64,000 nt of DNA, from assembly GCF_028502605.1 (NCBI RefSeq), contig NC_079233.1, positions 1,488,001 to 1,552,000 on the forward strand, in the 5' to 3' direction. The translations under genes were made by a program, and so were the position numbers. The notes beneath the pieces are model-generated. The model did not search any database, had not been told where the DNA came from, and saw nothing but the letters and a program-made list of their open reading frames with translations. This document shows positions 12,340-25,759 of this stretch, in pieces (within the stretch, counting starts at the first letter, position 1; every line of letters starts with the position of its first letter). Source of the stretch: Trichoderma breve (lineage: Eukaryota > Ascomycota > Sordariomycetes > Hypocreales > Hypocreaceae).

Positions 12340-13755
12340 TTAGTGATAGTTTTGCGTAGGCATTTCGTAGACTGGCCCGCTCTGATGGCTCAGGACTGCG
12401 TTGCCGTCAATCTCGGAAGCCTCGGGGTTGTTCCATTTGGCAGCATTGACGTTGTCGTTGCCCAACTCAGCAGCATCGGCATGAGCAGGGGGGACGTTGG
12501 CGGTCCTGTTGTCGAATGAGACGGGGCTGACAGTGTTTGCCATTGTCGTTGCCGGGCTGGGCGAAGTGTAGGCTGAACCGTACGGCTCTGGCTTGGCATA
12601 TCCAGCACGTCCATCACCCAAGGCGGTACCACGGTAGCCCTCGGGAGCGGCGGGCTTGACGGGAGTGCGGCCGGGGGCCAGGAAAGCTGCTGCGTTGGCG
12701 GTGTGAGCCGACATGGGTTGCTGGCGACCGGGACCGCCAATTCCACCGCCGCCGCCGCCGCCGATCGGGACTTCAGAAGCGCCAACCAGGTCGTCGTGGT
12801 CAGGGCTGGGGCCGCGGTTGCGACGCCTCAGGATGAGGAAGAGGGCAGCGCCGATGATGAGCAGACCACCGACACCGACACCGACACCAATACCAGCCTT
12901 GGCGCCGGTGGACAGGCCCGAGCTATCGGATGCATGGCTGGTGTTGCCATCCGGAACGCCCGTGCCAGAGCCTGTCGGGGCAGTGGAGGTCTCCTGGACA
13001 CCGGTGGTAACAACAGTCGAGGTGACGGTCAAGGTGCTGGTCGTAGTAATGGTCGTCTTGGCATTGGCCTGGCTGGTCTGGGTGATGGTCCTGGTAACAA
13101 CGGTCCTGGTGGTCTCGGTGTCTCGGACGGTCCTGGTGGTGGTGTCGACAATGGTGGTGCCACTGCCGCCTCCGACGGTCACAGTCACGACATCGGTAAC
13201 GAAGGCGCGCGCCTCCAAATCGCGCAGAGCCAGATATTGGTTCAGAGACTCGGCATCAACAACCTCGGTAGGAAGAGGATCAACTCCCGTCCTGGGCGCA
13301 ACCCTGTAATCCCGCTTCTGCGCGGCGGTGGGCGTTTCGAAGACGGTGGTGGTCTCAAAGACGGTGGTGGTGGCTGTTTCCGCGTTGCTGCTAGTAACAG
13401 TGGTCGTGGTAAAAGCCGTCGACGTCGTGGTAATCGTGGTGGTGATGGTCGTCGTCACAGTCCTGATGCTTGTGGCAGTCCTGCCGCCGGGGCCCGTCAC
13501 AGTCTCGGTCTCAAAGATGGTGGTGGTGCTGTCGCTGTCATCAGAGCTGCTGCTGCTACTGCTGCTGCCAGGGGTCGACGAGGTCGGGGGAGGAGTTGTC
13601 GAGGATGACGGCGGAGGAGTGGACGACGAGGAGTCGCCTCCATCGGTCGGTCCTGGAGCGGTGGACGATGAGCCCGAGTCGTCTTGTCGGATCACAACAT
13701 TTGCATGGACGCTTCCAAGCAGCGCGCCGAAGACGAGTGCCAACGGCAGGCGCAT
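12340..13755 (-). CDS. Ser/Thr-rich single-pass surface protein, Mid2/cell-wall-sensor-like
   Basis: A single-exon frame encodes 471 residues. It starts with a signal peptide (MRLPLALVFGALLGSVHA). A low-complexity ectodomain follows, with long Ser, Pro and Thr runs (about 26-75 and 75-130, then 190-265), as expected for a heavily O-mannosylated stalk. One transmembrane helix of Gly/Val/Ile/Leu lies near residues 288-312, followed by the stop-transfer RRRNRG. The cytosolic tail contains a Gly run and Pro-rich segments and ends YEMPTQNYH. This is the layout of fungal Mid2/Wsc-type wall-stress sensors, which signal through Rho1 GEFs. There is no clear WSC or cysteine-rich domain, so only the general layout supports the assignment. 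The simple-sequence codons also leave long open frames on the opposite strand, which I do not believe are coding. Confidence 0.78.
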   Translation of the reverse strand: MRLPLALVFGALLGSVHANVVIRQDDSGSSSTAPGPTDGGDSSSSTPPPSSSTTPPPTSSTPGSSSSSSSSDDSDSTTTIFETETVTGPGGRTATSIRTVTTTITTTITTTSTAFTTTTVTSSNAETATTTVFETTTVFETPTAAQKRDYRVAPRTGVDPLPTEVVDAESLNQYLALRDLEARAFVTDVVTVTVGGGSGTTIVDTTTRTVRDTETTRTVVTRTITQTSQANAKTTITTTSTLTVTSTVVTTGVQETSTAPTGSGTGVPDGNTSHASDSSGLSTGAKAGIGVGVGVGGLLIIGAALFLILRRRNRGPSPDHDDLVGASEVPIGGGGGGGIGGPGRQQPMSAHTANAAAFLAPGRTPVKPAAPEGYRGTALGDGRAGYAKPEPYGSAYTSPSPATTMANTVSPVSFDNRTANVPPAHADAAELGNDNVNAAKWNNPEASEIDGNAVLSHQSGPVYEMPTQNYH

Positions 13756-16695
13756 TTTGAAGGAAAATCTCGAGGTGTGGCCAAACTATGCGTCTTAAGG
13801 ATGAGGCCGTACAACAATGAAAATAGTGGTGTCGAAAGTAAAGTAAGAAAAAAACGAAGAATGATGACGATGGCGATTAGGTGCCAGGCGAGTGAAACAA
13901 GCGAGTGGAAGGGGTCGGTTAGGATGGAAGCAGCAAGTTCAAGGGCCCTGGGGAATTTGAACGGCGACAAGAGCCAGTGGCCAGAGGAGCCAGAGGGAGA
14001 AACGGCCCGTTGTTTGGCCATTGGCCGCAGCAGGCACACGCGGACTCCCGGAGAACTTGAGCCACGCAGCAGACAGACTCCGTTGGGTTGGGGTACCCGG
14101 TACTTGCGCCAAGGGTACTCGGACAGTCGGGCACGCGGGTATCTGTACCCCCAGAACAGGTCCACAACATGCCAGTTGACCTCTGTAATCAGCGATGGAT
14201 GGATTTTTTTCTTTTTTTTCCTCTTCCAGTGCGGGTGGTCCGCTAAAGTTCCAGTCCAGCTGTCGCAGTCTGGTGGTTCTACGGAGCACAGGTGCACTAA
14301 AGATGAGGCCGCCCAGAGCGTGTGTCTACTAAGCATCGAGCATGTCTACAGTACAAGTTCAACACGAGCTGTGAAACTGGACGTGCACCAGCAGGTACCG
14401 GTACCCCGTGGCGACACCTGCACAGGTATCACTCGTATCGCATCGTCGCAAAACACATGAGCAGCACGAGAACGAAAAGCACTTTTTGCGCATTTCGCTG
14501 GGCAGAGCAGACGGACCCGTTAGGCTAGTACGAATGTTGCACGCGGGACTTCAGGAGAGTGAATCAAAACAGCAGCGCTTTTGCCCGGTGCAGCTTAGCG
14601 GCGAAAAAGTGGCAATGCAGGGACCCCCCAGAATACGAACTGCTCAGAGAGGGAAAAGGATCCATTTTGATTCATGGAAGACTGACCAAAGGAAGAAAAG
14701 AGAGAACGAGTACTCCGTAGTAAAAGAAAAGAAAAAAGAGGATCCCCATCCCCTGAAAAAAGAGAACCGAGGGTCGATGCCAGTTGAAAGTCGAGTCACC
14801 TGCCAATTGGGCAGACAGGTAACGTGTACTCGTACATACAGTACAAGCGAATATTACGATTACCTCACCTGGGTCCATGTTGATGCTACCTCATACCCCG
14901 TTGATACGCCATGTTGGAAATTTGTTTCATCGGTATTTCATTACCGTCTTGGCCGTCAATGTCAACGTCAGTGGTTATTCTAGGTGATTACCACACAAGT
15001 CCCGTGCTAGCCCCTCTACATACAAGCAACGCCCGAGGCCATCCCATCCATGCTGCAATCGCTCCTCACCTTGCCCAGAACCGTAAGCCTGATCGCCTCG
15101 TCCACGAACGAGTCGTTATGCGAAATGACGTGCACCAAGCTGGCACTATTAGACACTAAACCGCCAGTAGTACTTGGTTCGTCATTGATTGGCGAGTGCG
15201 TGACCAAGTATTCAATGTCTCTCCCTTCCATGCCTCATCTTCAATAGTACAGCACCATTGTTTTGGCAGTAAACAACGTGCAGTGCAGCAAACAATACGA
15301 ACCCAAAATTCCAACCAAAAATGTCATCCCATTCCTCCCCAAATCTGCATCAGCCTCCGCCACATCCCCCCGAAATAGGAACCATGACAAGAAGAAAAAG
15401 CCACAAGATCTAAATACCAAAACTAGCCCATATTCTCTGCTTGCTTCATAAGATGACCGCCAGGCTGGGAAACGCTGATGCCCCAAAGCTGAGATTTGCT
15501 GCTATTCTTGTTCATTTCTTTCTGACTACACCGTACTAAAATGACCTAGTAACTTCCCTTTATTGTTTTTTTTTCGCCAGCGAGGCGCCCAGCTAAACTG
15601 TCTTCGCCCGCTGGAATGCCGGAAGCTGTCAGACTGCATGGAGCTACCCTCGTGACGATCCTTTGGGCTCTTCTATTTTCCCTTCGCTCTCTTATCTTTT
15701 TTTTTTTAAAAACCCTTTAAGCGCAGTGTTTTTTTAGGTCCGGAAATCCTTATGGCCGGTAAGATCTTGCTCCCGTGATACCGGATCGGATACCCCGAAG
15801 CCTCAAATGCTTCTCCCCCCAATAAATTATGTCACTTGGAGCCGGCCTTTCCTCAGTGCCCTTGCCCTTGCCCTTTATTTCTCCAAATCATGGGTCCGTA
15901 TACTCGTATATAAAAGAATAAAACAATGAAAAAGTGAAACATTCGAGGGGGACCTGACCACCTGCCTCATTTTGCTGCAAAGTCGACGATTGCTGATGCT
16001 ACTAGCCAACAGCGGCATATGAATGTCAAACGCTGCTCCGCAGTGACAGAAAAGCCGGCATTGATACCTCCACTTGTGCGTACAATACAAGGTATGCTGG
16101 ACAGTAAGACGTCAGTTAGGCTATTACAGCTGACACTGGCGGCAAAGACATCCTAAATCGGGCATCCCAGCTTGACAGGTAGTACTTGTAGTATTATCAA
16201 AGTTGTATTCATCCAGAACTTGATCGACATTTTATTCTGCTTTACTTGTAATTTGATAACTAGTAATTCACACAAGACGAAAAATGTATATACGCAACAC
16301 ATACACTCAGATAGTTATATATGTATATATCTTGTACAAGTCATCTCTCATCAGCCTGCTCCATCCCCTTATATCCTACCTATCCTCCTCTTCTTTGTCA
16401 AAAACCCCCCCTCGGGCCCCTCTCGCCAACAGTTACGTGTATGCGTCCAGCGCAACGACTTTTATGGGAATTATTACGTTTATAAGAAGAAAAACTTTCT
16501 CCATCCACCACTGAGAGAGAGCAAGCCCTGGTATCATGAGAGGGGACAAGAGTCGACAAAGGGAAACAAAAATTGAGAAAGCAAAAAAGGGGGGCACTGC
16601 TGTAGTAGTATCGATCGATCTCGTCGCGGTGGAGAAGAAACAGGGAAAGAAATGGAGAGGCCGTTGACAAGGAGATTGAAACAATCGTAGGCACT
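13756..16695. other. Long spacer upstream of the Mid2-like gene and downstream of nox1
   Basis: Nearly 3 kb without a supportable gene. The part next to 13,756 is the promoter of the Mid2-like gene. T-runs occur near 14,205-14,220, 15,567-15,575 and 15,700-15,710. The right end should hold the nox1 3' untranslated region. Short frames show no known domain and no consistent splice signals. Confidence 0.55.
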
Positions 16696-18569
16696 TTAAA
16701 AGTTTTCTTTGCCCCAGACGAACGAGAACCTAAATGGAAGTCAGAATAAGTTTACACACAAAAAGAAACGCCAGAAATGATAGATGAAACAAAGAACTTA
16801 CTCAGGATCCGTATACTTGTTGCAGTAAACATGCAGGGAACTTCCCAGTCCCTTGGGTCCACAGAAAAACACACCCGCTTCGCAAGGACTGTGCAGCTTC
16901 CGGATCCCTCGGAAAATCATGTCCCAGTTGGGCCGCCCAAAGTTGGTGGGACTCCTCAGGCCCGTAATGGTATCTTTGTCGGCGTTGGCATCGTTGATCA
17001 TGATGTTGGTGGCATCGTCCGCCTTGATCTTGGCCGTCAGGTACGTGTGGATCTCGATGCGGTTGTCCACGTCCTGCGCCTCGACGGCCAGCAGCAGCGA
17101 CCGGAACCACTCAAAGGAGCCAAAGTCTCGGCAGATCCAGAAGAAGTAGACCTTTCGCAGCCGCGTCTTCTGCTGCGGGTAGTTCATCCGGTACCAGATG
17201 GACTTGAGGATCGAGGCAAAGGGCGTCACGCCAATACCGGCACCGACGAGAACCGCCACCTCGTACTTGAAGACGTCCTCCGAGGCAGATCCGAAGGGGC
17301 CGTCGACGTAGACCCTGGGCAGGACACGCTTCAGGGCCGGATCGTTGGTCTCGTCACCGGCAACTCCAACGACCTTGCTCGAGCTACCCTTCTTGTCCCA
17401 TTCGCAGCCCAGCATAGTCGAGACGGCCATGGTAAAGTCACCTTGGCAACGCATGTGGATGGAAATATAGTCCTCTTCGGGGGCGCTGGTCAACGTAAAG
17501 GGGTGATACTGCCACAGTGACACCGCCGGGCAGCAGAAGAAGATGTACTGTCCAGCCCGAGTCTTGGTGTGCTCCTTCTTGATCTGAATCTCGCAGACGT
17601 TGCTGGGGTGCTGGATGACCTTGGAAATGTACGTCTTGTGGCGTCCTCGGATTTCACGGGCAATTCTCTCCGCCAGGTAGATGAAGCCTCCGTACATCCA
17701 GTACTGCCAAAACACACCAATAGCCGAGGGTCCGATGCTCGTGCAAAAGGGCGCCACGTCGGGCTGGATCATGCAGTAGGCTCCGTGGATGGCCCAGAAG
17801 ATGAAGAAGACGATGAACATGTGGTGGGTATACCAGAATCGCTCGTAGTTGGCGCGTCGGGGCTTCTCGATCGAGGTGAAGACCATGCCCATGAGGGCAA
17901 TCAGCATCACGTATCCAGTCCAGCCAGGGCCCGAGGCAAAGTTGGCAAGCAGCCAGCCGTAGATTCCAAGGTTGTTCTTGGCCGCTACCTGGGCAAAGTT
18001 GTTCCAGTGGGCAATGGTGTGCACCCACGAGAAGAAGACAATGGACCAGGCCGTCGTGATGTGGAAGGTGATGTTCTTGTCGAACTGGATGACGCCGTTG
18101 AGAGGAGTCTGTCGGAGGAGCGAGATGAGGGTTCTGCAGACGGGGAAGAGGATGATGCCGACATCGACGTGGAGAACCAGGGCGGCCGATCGAGCAACGA
18201 CGAATGTGAAGCCAAAGGTGGCTCGAGATGTCGCCAAGCTGTCCTTGAGACCGTAGTGGACGCAGGCAAAGGCAAAGATGAGGGCATGGGCCAGCATGAA
18301 AACGAAGACGAATCTGTTCGCATTGAGTCAGTCATCGAGTTTCTTGTTTTGTTTCTTCTCTTTCCCCCCCTGCTTCACAAAGTCCGTTTGGGAGCAACAT
18401 ACACTCTTCGGTATCCTTCGTTAATCATCCATCGGTCAAACTTTTCTCGCGCCGTAAGCTCTTGCTGCTTCTCCTGTGTCATTTCTCCCGAGAGCAACAT
18501 GCGCGTCAGGGGGGTCCATCTGGACCGCTCCGTCGGCCGCTCATAACTCTCGTACTTTTCGTAGTCCAT
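16696..18569 (-). CDS. nox1: NADPH oxidase, NoxA/Nox1 type (gp91phox homologue)
   Basis: Three exons (18403-18569, 16802-18313, 16696-16729) give 570 residues without an EF-hand, the layout of fungal NoxA/Nox1. NoxB has an N-terminal extension and NoxC has EF-hands. Two heme-ligand pairs are visible with gp91phox spacing: His140/His154 in the WSIVFFSWVHTIAHW helix and His219/His232 in the WYTHHMFIVFF helix. The FAD-binding HPFTLTS and NADPH-binding GAGIGVTPF motifs follow. The last exon is only 34 bases and encodes FSFVWGKENF. The enzyme moves electrons from cytosolic NADPH across the membrane to oxygen, producing superoxide. In fungi NoxA with NoxR, Rac and BemA controls sexual development, hyphal fusion and infection structures (known). 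An in-frame ATG 39 bases upstream (18608) is possible, but the MDYEKYE start is preferred. Confidence 0.95.
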
Positions 18570-21023
18570 TTTGAAGCAAAGTTGTGGCTGGTTGGTCGGC
18601 TGTCGCAAATCGGACGTATACCCAAGAGTTTCGAGTGAAACCTCTCGCTCTGTATCCCAACAAACGATCGGTCACGGTATAGTCTCTATAATTATCCTCC
18701 AGTTCGGAAGCGATCGATTGGCGCAGGCAGTATCGGTGGTTCAGATCCCGCTGAACGAGCAGCAGCCTATCGAATAAGAGAGCGGAATGACTTGTAGTCA
18801 AGAAAGGACCGGTGCAAACACACACGGCTGTAAATATATAAAGAAGAGAAACGAAGGAGAGAAAGCAATCCCGAGATCTACAGAAACCAATAGTAGTCAG
18901 TACCAAAGCGTCAAAGGAGAAGAACCCGTCTCGCATCCAAAAGCAATTGGCTTCAACATTAACACCAAAAAGCCAGCACAGGGGAATTCACATACCACAA
19001 GATTCAACAATGCAAACTCGACCTTGCCTTGCGATCAACGCAACCCACGGGGGAAAATCCAAACAACAGACAGCAAAAAGAGAAACTAGAGATGAGAGAA
19101 CAAATAAAAAGAGTCCAGACTTTCGCACCACCGAAGTCGTAAGAGAACGAGACCCTCCCCCCCGGGGGTTACGAGTACGCCAAAAACAGCAGCGAGCACG
19201 GCCGGGGATTCGCTGCCGCGTCCCTGTTACAGGTTGCAGAAGCTCGTCCATGCAGCGAAATACACGCAACGACTGCCGGACATGGGCACCCCGTTGCTAG
19301 CCAATTAGCGGCCGGCCAGCCGAGGTCTCGAAACAGACCATTGACGGTTGGTTTGATGCCAAGGGCGCCTTTTTTTTCATTTTCGTTTTGGGGCGAGTCT
19401 TGCTCTAGCCTGCTGAAAGCACTTGTATGTACGAGTAACCTGTGTGATTGATTGTCGGGGGACCAGCATCTAGAAGCCCGTACCGGCGGGTGGGATATTG
19501 GCAGTCGATGCTATTCCCGACCCGAGATCTCTCCATCGTTGTCTCTTTTCGTGATCCATCCCAAATACCTACAGCATCTTCATCGTAAACAATTCGCCTA
19601 CACGGAGGATTCCCCCATATGAACACGGAGCTGCTTAGACCCAAAGGACCACCCGACATTCTCCACCATAAAAAGCCCCCGAAGCGAGAAAAGCCCCCTA
19701 GATTCCCTTCAGCTTATCGAACGCCTCTCGAAATCAAATCGCAATCTTCTGGGTCAAAGAATCCAGCAAATGGACAATCAAAGCATGTGGCAAGCAAGCG
19801 CAAAACTGCATCCATCGCCAGGCCCTCGAGTTTCAAGACTTGTGGAAAATCGTTCGATTTTTTTGTCCTTGCCGTTTTACTTGTCGCCCCCCGTCGTGGT
19901 CAATTAAATTCCCCGCATGCATAATGGCTGCGAAAGGAGGCTGAGCGCGAGGCTACATGAAACAAGATGCGACAAAAGGTGTGACGGAGATGCCCTTGGC
20001 GCTTGCCGCCTGACCCGGGCTTTTCTTTTTTCCTCTTCTCCAACTCGTGAAATATCTCTTGTTTATTAATACCTGTTTAATCATATGAGTATCGGGTTTC
20101 TTTTCTTAAACCATAGATAGTATCGGCATAGCTGCAAGACGCCGTGCTCTTCTTTTCCCGTTTGTTTCCTGCCGACCTGGCGCTAATCTCATGGAGAGTC
20201 CCGTGCATTCCCTGCCTGGTTGCGCATAACCCTGCAATATCGAGGACATGGACACACCCATCCATGGATACCATTGCCTCCATACCACTTTATTCTGACC
20301 ATACTGCACTCCATGTCAGAATCTCTTACTAGATTAGCTCCAAATCCTCCGCAAAGCATGACATTTTCCCTTTCATATGGACGTTAATTATCTATCTACC
20401 TACCTTCCTAGAGAGCCTATCCTACATTAACAGGTATTGCTTAGAGGTCTATTTTAGGTAGGCGGACTCCATATGTATTCTAACCTTTCCATACGGGACT
20501 ACGCCGCTGTAATGTTTGACTACCTATCCACACCATATCTCAACGGATCATTCTTCACACTCTACTGTTTTCTCTAGAGGCAACACTTTTACGCATGACT
20601 TCACTTGCAACTCGACAGCACAATTCACAATCGTCATACATCACACACAAGTAAACCATTCTTATAGACGCGTTAAATCAGATGCCTGTTGTTGGATGCA
20701 GAGTACACGTTGTTGATGCAAACCCAAAGTCAAGTCCAGCCGCATAAGCCCTTGAATAGCGGATATTTCTGTCTAGTCTGCCACCTGTCCGCCGGCCATG
20801 CGTCGTCTCACCCCCAGCATCATAAACGTGGTGTACCCGAAGAGATGATGAGAACAGCAAGGAGAAGAAAGAAAAAACTTGCACTGTCCGCCTTCGAATA
20901 TCATCCCCGCACCCGCTTATAACGTAGAGGCTCGCCAAACATGCCGCACCGTCATTGCGTGATAGAGGACGTCAAACACCCAGCGCCATCAAAACCCCTT
21001 TAAAAGAAACCGTTTGGTATTGC
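18570..21023. other. Long upstream region of nox1; 3' region of ubc4
   Basis: About 2.45 kb with no supportable gene. Most of it lies upstream of nox1, so a long 5' leader or large promoter is possible. A GC palindrome (C-run followed by G-run) sits at about 19,156-19,168. The last few hundred bases next to 21,023 would hold the ubc4 3' untranslated region. Confidence 0.55.
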
Positions 21024-22056
<1,033 letters not shown>

Positions 22057-23519
22057 TGTGATGAGGGTATGTGGTATCTAAAAGGGTGGTGGAAGATCGA
22101 TCTCGGATCGAGGCTGGCAGAACTGGCGTCAGTATTTGCTTTCCCGGACTGGTCGGGTCACGATGCGGAGACGCAGCAACTCACAGGCAAAGAAAGAATC
22201 AAAAGATCCTAGGCGGACGTTGGAGACGATGCAAGGCGACCGTCTGCAAGTCCAGAGCGCTAGGTAGAGGCTTTATCTGATCGGGGGTGCAGAGTCCCTG
22301 ATGGCGGTCCTGTGCAGATCGAGTTTGTATGTCGAAGCAAAGTGGAGGGGTTGGAAGGGAAGAGAAGAGAAAGGCACAGTAGGAGTCGTAGTAATGAGCA
22401 CGTACAGTCAGTAGCGGTAGCCACCAAAAGAGCGGGCTTGCACACGGCCAGTGGCTGCGAACCCACGCACACAAACCACTAACAAACTGGGTAACTAAGC
22501 AATAGCAAGGCCGAAAAGAGTCCAGTTTTTTTTCTTCGATTTTTTTTTTTTTTTTAAATAAATTCCCCAGCCTTGGGCCACACCGGTGGCTAAGACAGAC
22601 ACCGCCACTGCAGGCTGCTGCTTAGGCCGTGACTTGGACACTAACAGATATACAGCGGATTTGCGCGCAAACGGCGATAGCGGCGAGGGGACTCTCTCTC
22701 GCTGTCACGGCCCAAAGGTGACATGTCGCCGCCATCCATGTCTTTCGCTCAGCTTCGACGGCTGGAAGCGCCAATACCGAAGCGTGACTCGATGCCTTTG
22801 ACGCTTCTTACGGGAGGCACCGTGATGGCCGGGACGTGCACACACATAGCATACATAGTCACATACATACAAAGCTGGGCACCTTATGTCAGGATGACCA
22901 AAGGGGGGGTGCTAACCTTGTGATTGATTATGTACTTGATTACATGACAGCATGAAGCCCATGACGATGCACAGGTAATACTGGCCCCCTTTCCCTTTCA
23001 TACCGCTAGTAGTTGCGATACTAGGCACACACGGCGCTTGGTGTGCTTTCTAATACGGACGGCCAGCTTTTGCCTCAGGGACGGAGACACAGTAGCATCC
23101 CGAATGGAGCAGTTTCTCTGTCTGGCCGGCGATGAAATCGCACGGAACTGTCACGGCAACCCCACGGTGGGGTTTCGGAGAATCTCGCTCCAAGGTTTAC
23201 GCTTGGTGGTGTTCGACTCAGCCATTCGTAACTTTAACATCTTGTCCCGAACCACGGACCGAACGCTTGATAATCTGTATAATAGATGCTACTATGAGTA
23301 AATAGGTATACATGATGATAATATGTATAGTAGATGCTACTATCAGTACCTAAATGTACATAACTTTTGGCCTGTGCTAGTTGGCATCCAAACCACGGCC
23401 GCTCAAGCACAGTTTGACGAGGTCTATCAAACGCAGTCAATATACGTGTTACACTATACGTCCTGTATGTGAGTGATTATATGCTTTTATTTCATCATCA
23501 TCTATATTGCTAGCATATT
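22057..23519. other. Spacer: ubc4 promoter, GCDH 3' region
   Basis: About 1.46 kb without a supportable gene. The first part is the ubc4 upstream region, with a T-run at about 22,540-22,555. The last part contains a 37-base imperfect direct repeat (separate entry) and AT-rich sequence downstream of the dehydrogenase. Confidence 0.55.
23276..23352. repeat. Imperfect direct repeat, two copies with 48-base period
   Basis: The 13-mer TAGATGCTACTAT occurs at 23283-23295 and again at 23331-23343. Similarity extends on both sides (TGTAT before it; AGTA and a GTAC/ATAC-like end after it). It lies just beyond the 3' end of the dehydrogenase gene. Function unknown. Confidence 0.7.
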
Positions 23520-24884
23520 TTACACAAAGGCTTGTATGCCGGTAATCGCCCTGCCCAAGATCAAACTGTGGATATCACTCTGTCCCTCGTATGTCTGCGT
23601 CACAAACAGGTTCGCCACATGTCTTCCAATGTGATACTCGTCGCTCACAGCGTTTCCACCGAAAATCTCCTGCAACACGCGGACGTTGCGCAAGGCTGAA
23701 TCACAGTTCTGTCTCTTAACCATGCTAATCATTTCGGGGGTCATCTTGCCCTCGTCCTTGAGCCTACCGACCTGCACCGCGGCCAGTGTGCCATAGGCGG
23801 CATCTGTGGCGGCATCGGCAAGCTTCTTCTGAATGAGCTGGTACCTAGCCAGAGGGTTGCCCTTGAATTGCTTGCGCTCCAGGGAGTAGGTGCGAGCTCG
23901 AGCAATGGCGTCCTCCAAGGCGCCCATGACACCGAGTGAGATGCCGTATCTAGCACTGTTGAGGCAGCTAAAGGGGCCCTTGAGGCCTTCGACATCAGGG
24001 AACATGTTGGCTTCTGGCACCGGGACGCCGTCCATCTGGATCATGCCCGTGATGGAAGCTCGGAGCCCGTTCTTGTCCTTGATGGCGGGTGTCTCGAGTG
24101 TTCCAGGCGGGCAATCCTTTCTCTCAATCAAGAAGCCCCTGATCTTGCCCGTCTCTTGCAGTTTGGCCCAAACCAACAATACGTCGGCAATTGGGCTGTT
24201 GGTGATCCATGTCTTGGCTCCGCTCAGCGAATAGTATCCCTTCTTGGTCGGATGCGGCTTCGCGACGCTCTCCATGCTGCCAGGGTCGCTGCCGTGATTG
24301 GGCTCCGTCAGGCCAAAGGCGCCAATGAGCTTGCCCCTGGCCATCTCGGGGAGGAATCTCTCCTTCTGCTCCTCGGTGCCGAACTCGTGGATGCCGCCCA
24401 TGACGAGGGACGACTGCACCGACATGCCAGACCGATAACCGCTATCGACTCGCTCGACCGCTCGTGTAATCAGGCCGCCGGCCACTGAAGAAACGCCAGC
24501 GCATCCGTAGCCCTTGATGCTGGAGCCAAGCAGGCCTAGCTCGCCCATCTCTTCGAGGATCTTGGGGTCATAGTGTTCGTCTCGGTAGGCCTCTGGAGGA
24601 AGAGAATCAGAAGTCAGCGAGTCAGTCAGCAATGCCGCACAAATGGCAAATATGAAGCAGCATCATGTAAATGCAGAGAGAAAGGGAGACGTCATACGCA
24701 AGACCCTGGGCTGTAGCCGTTCCTGGCAGTATCGCTCTGCAGTTTCTGCAATGGCCTGCTCTTCCTCGGTAAAGAGGTTATTCGCATTGAGGGGATCCTC
24801 CCAGTTGAACGTAGCGTAGCTTCTCGCCGCGGCCGGTCTCGCAACAGCCGTGCGGGCAAAGGCTCTGAAGGATTGTCGCAACAT
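23520..24884 (-). CDS. Acyl-CoA dehydrogenase, glutaryl-CoA dehydrogenase type, mitochondrial
   Basis: Two exons (24698-24884, 23520-24592) give 419 residues. The N-terminus [25 protein letters not shown] is Arg/Ala-rich without acids, a mitochondrial presequence. [12 protein letters not shown] and the WITNSPIAD segment are acyl-CoA dehydrogenase FAD/substrate motifs. The C-terminal TYEGQSDIH segment places the catalytic base at Glu398, and the ending [13 protein letters not shown] is typical of glutaryl-CoA dehydrogenase. The expected reaction is FAD-linked oxidation and decarboxylation of glutaryl-CoA to crotonyl-CoA in lysine and tryptophan breakdown, with electrons passed to ETF. A short-chain acyl-CoA dehydrogenase of other specificity is less likely. 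The ATG at 24884 is the first in frame. Confidence 0.92.
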
Positions 24885-25759
24885 GGTCAATCGGGTCCGT
24901 CCTCGTCTGCAGAAGGGGGAATTGAAATTAGAATTGGCACAGCCGTGTACATGTTGGAGTTTGAGTTGAACGAGGCACCCGCTGCGTTATGTATTATTCA
25001 ATCCATTAGGTATTAAGTCGGCTAATACTAGCATCATCCTCTCTGCTCCTCGGCAACTTCCCCAGAATCGCGCCCTTAACGCGCTAAAGCCAAGCACTAA
25101 TCCGATGAAACCCGGCCATTGCCTTCTGTGGAGGGCGCTGGAACGACATTCGTTGATGCAAATCTCCACCGGAATCTCCACCGCCGCCGCGGCACATGAT
25201 GCGCTTGCAATTGCTCCGGACGATGCCTTAGTAGGTACTAGTAGGCGTCATCCGAACAGGCTAAAAATGGAAGATATTAGGAGAAACGGTACAAATAGAT
25301 GCTGTAAGGAGTATACCTCACCTCTTGTCTCAGCCCGATGTCGGGATTCAGGTGGGTTGCTGTAAGTACATGTAGCCTACATGAAGACTCAATATGGGTG
25401 TGTTCATTACCTCTCTTTCTGGTATCTGCTACTCTAGCTATGTTCTCCTAATATAGCCATATCTTTTTTGATATCTGCTACTAAACCCATATCTTTTCTG
25501 GTATCTGCTCATGAATTCAGCAGTAAGTGGCATTGTGTACTACTTATGGCCGAGTATTCCCATCTCTTTGTTTATAAGACAGACGCATCTTCACCATATG
25601 TATCTGCTTCAAGAAGAGACGGCATAGACTCCAACGAGTTGAAAGAATACCTCGTATCAATACAGACAAAGCTCTACTCTCTAACTCACTACTGAGTGGC
25701 TGCACAGCTGTATCAACAAAGAATCATGCCGTCACTCTGGACCTCAACTCTCGCTTAAA
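24885..25759. other. Spacer: GCDH promoter and repeat-containing region
   Basis: About 0.87 kb with no supportable gene. It holds the upstream region of the dehydrogenase and a three-copy degenerate repeat at 25411-25510 (separate entry). Confidence 0.55.
25411..25510. repeat. Degenerate minisatellite, three copies
   Basis: Three related units read TCTTTCTGGTATCTGCTAC (about 25414-25432), ATCTTTTTTGATATCTGCTA (about 25461-25480) and ATCTTTTCTGGTATCTGCTC (about 25491-25510). Copies 2 and 3 also share a preceding CCAT. Units are spaced 48 and 30 bases. No coding function is apparent. Confidence 0.65.

Noticed and set aside
12703..13608. Long plus-strand frame (301 codons) opposite the Mid2-like gene
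   Set aside because: It is a mirror of the Ser/Thr repeat codons on the other strand, with Gly/Arg/Asn low complexity and no domain.
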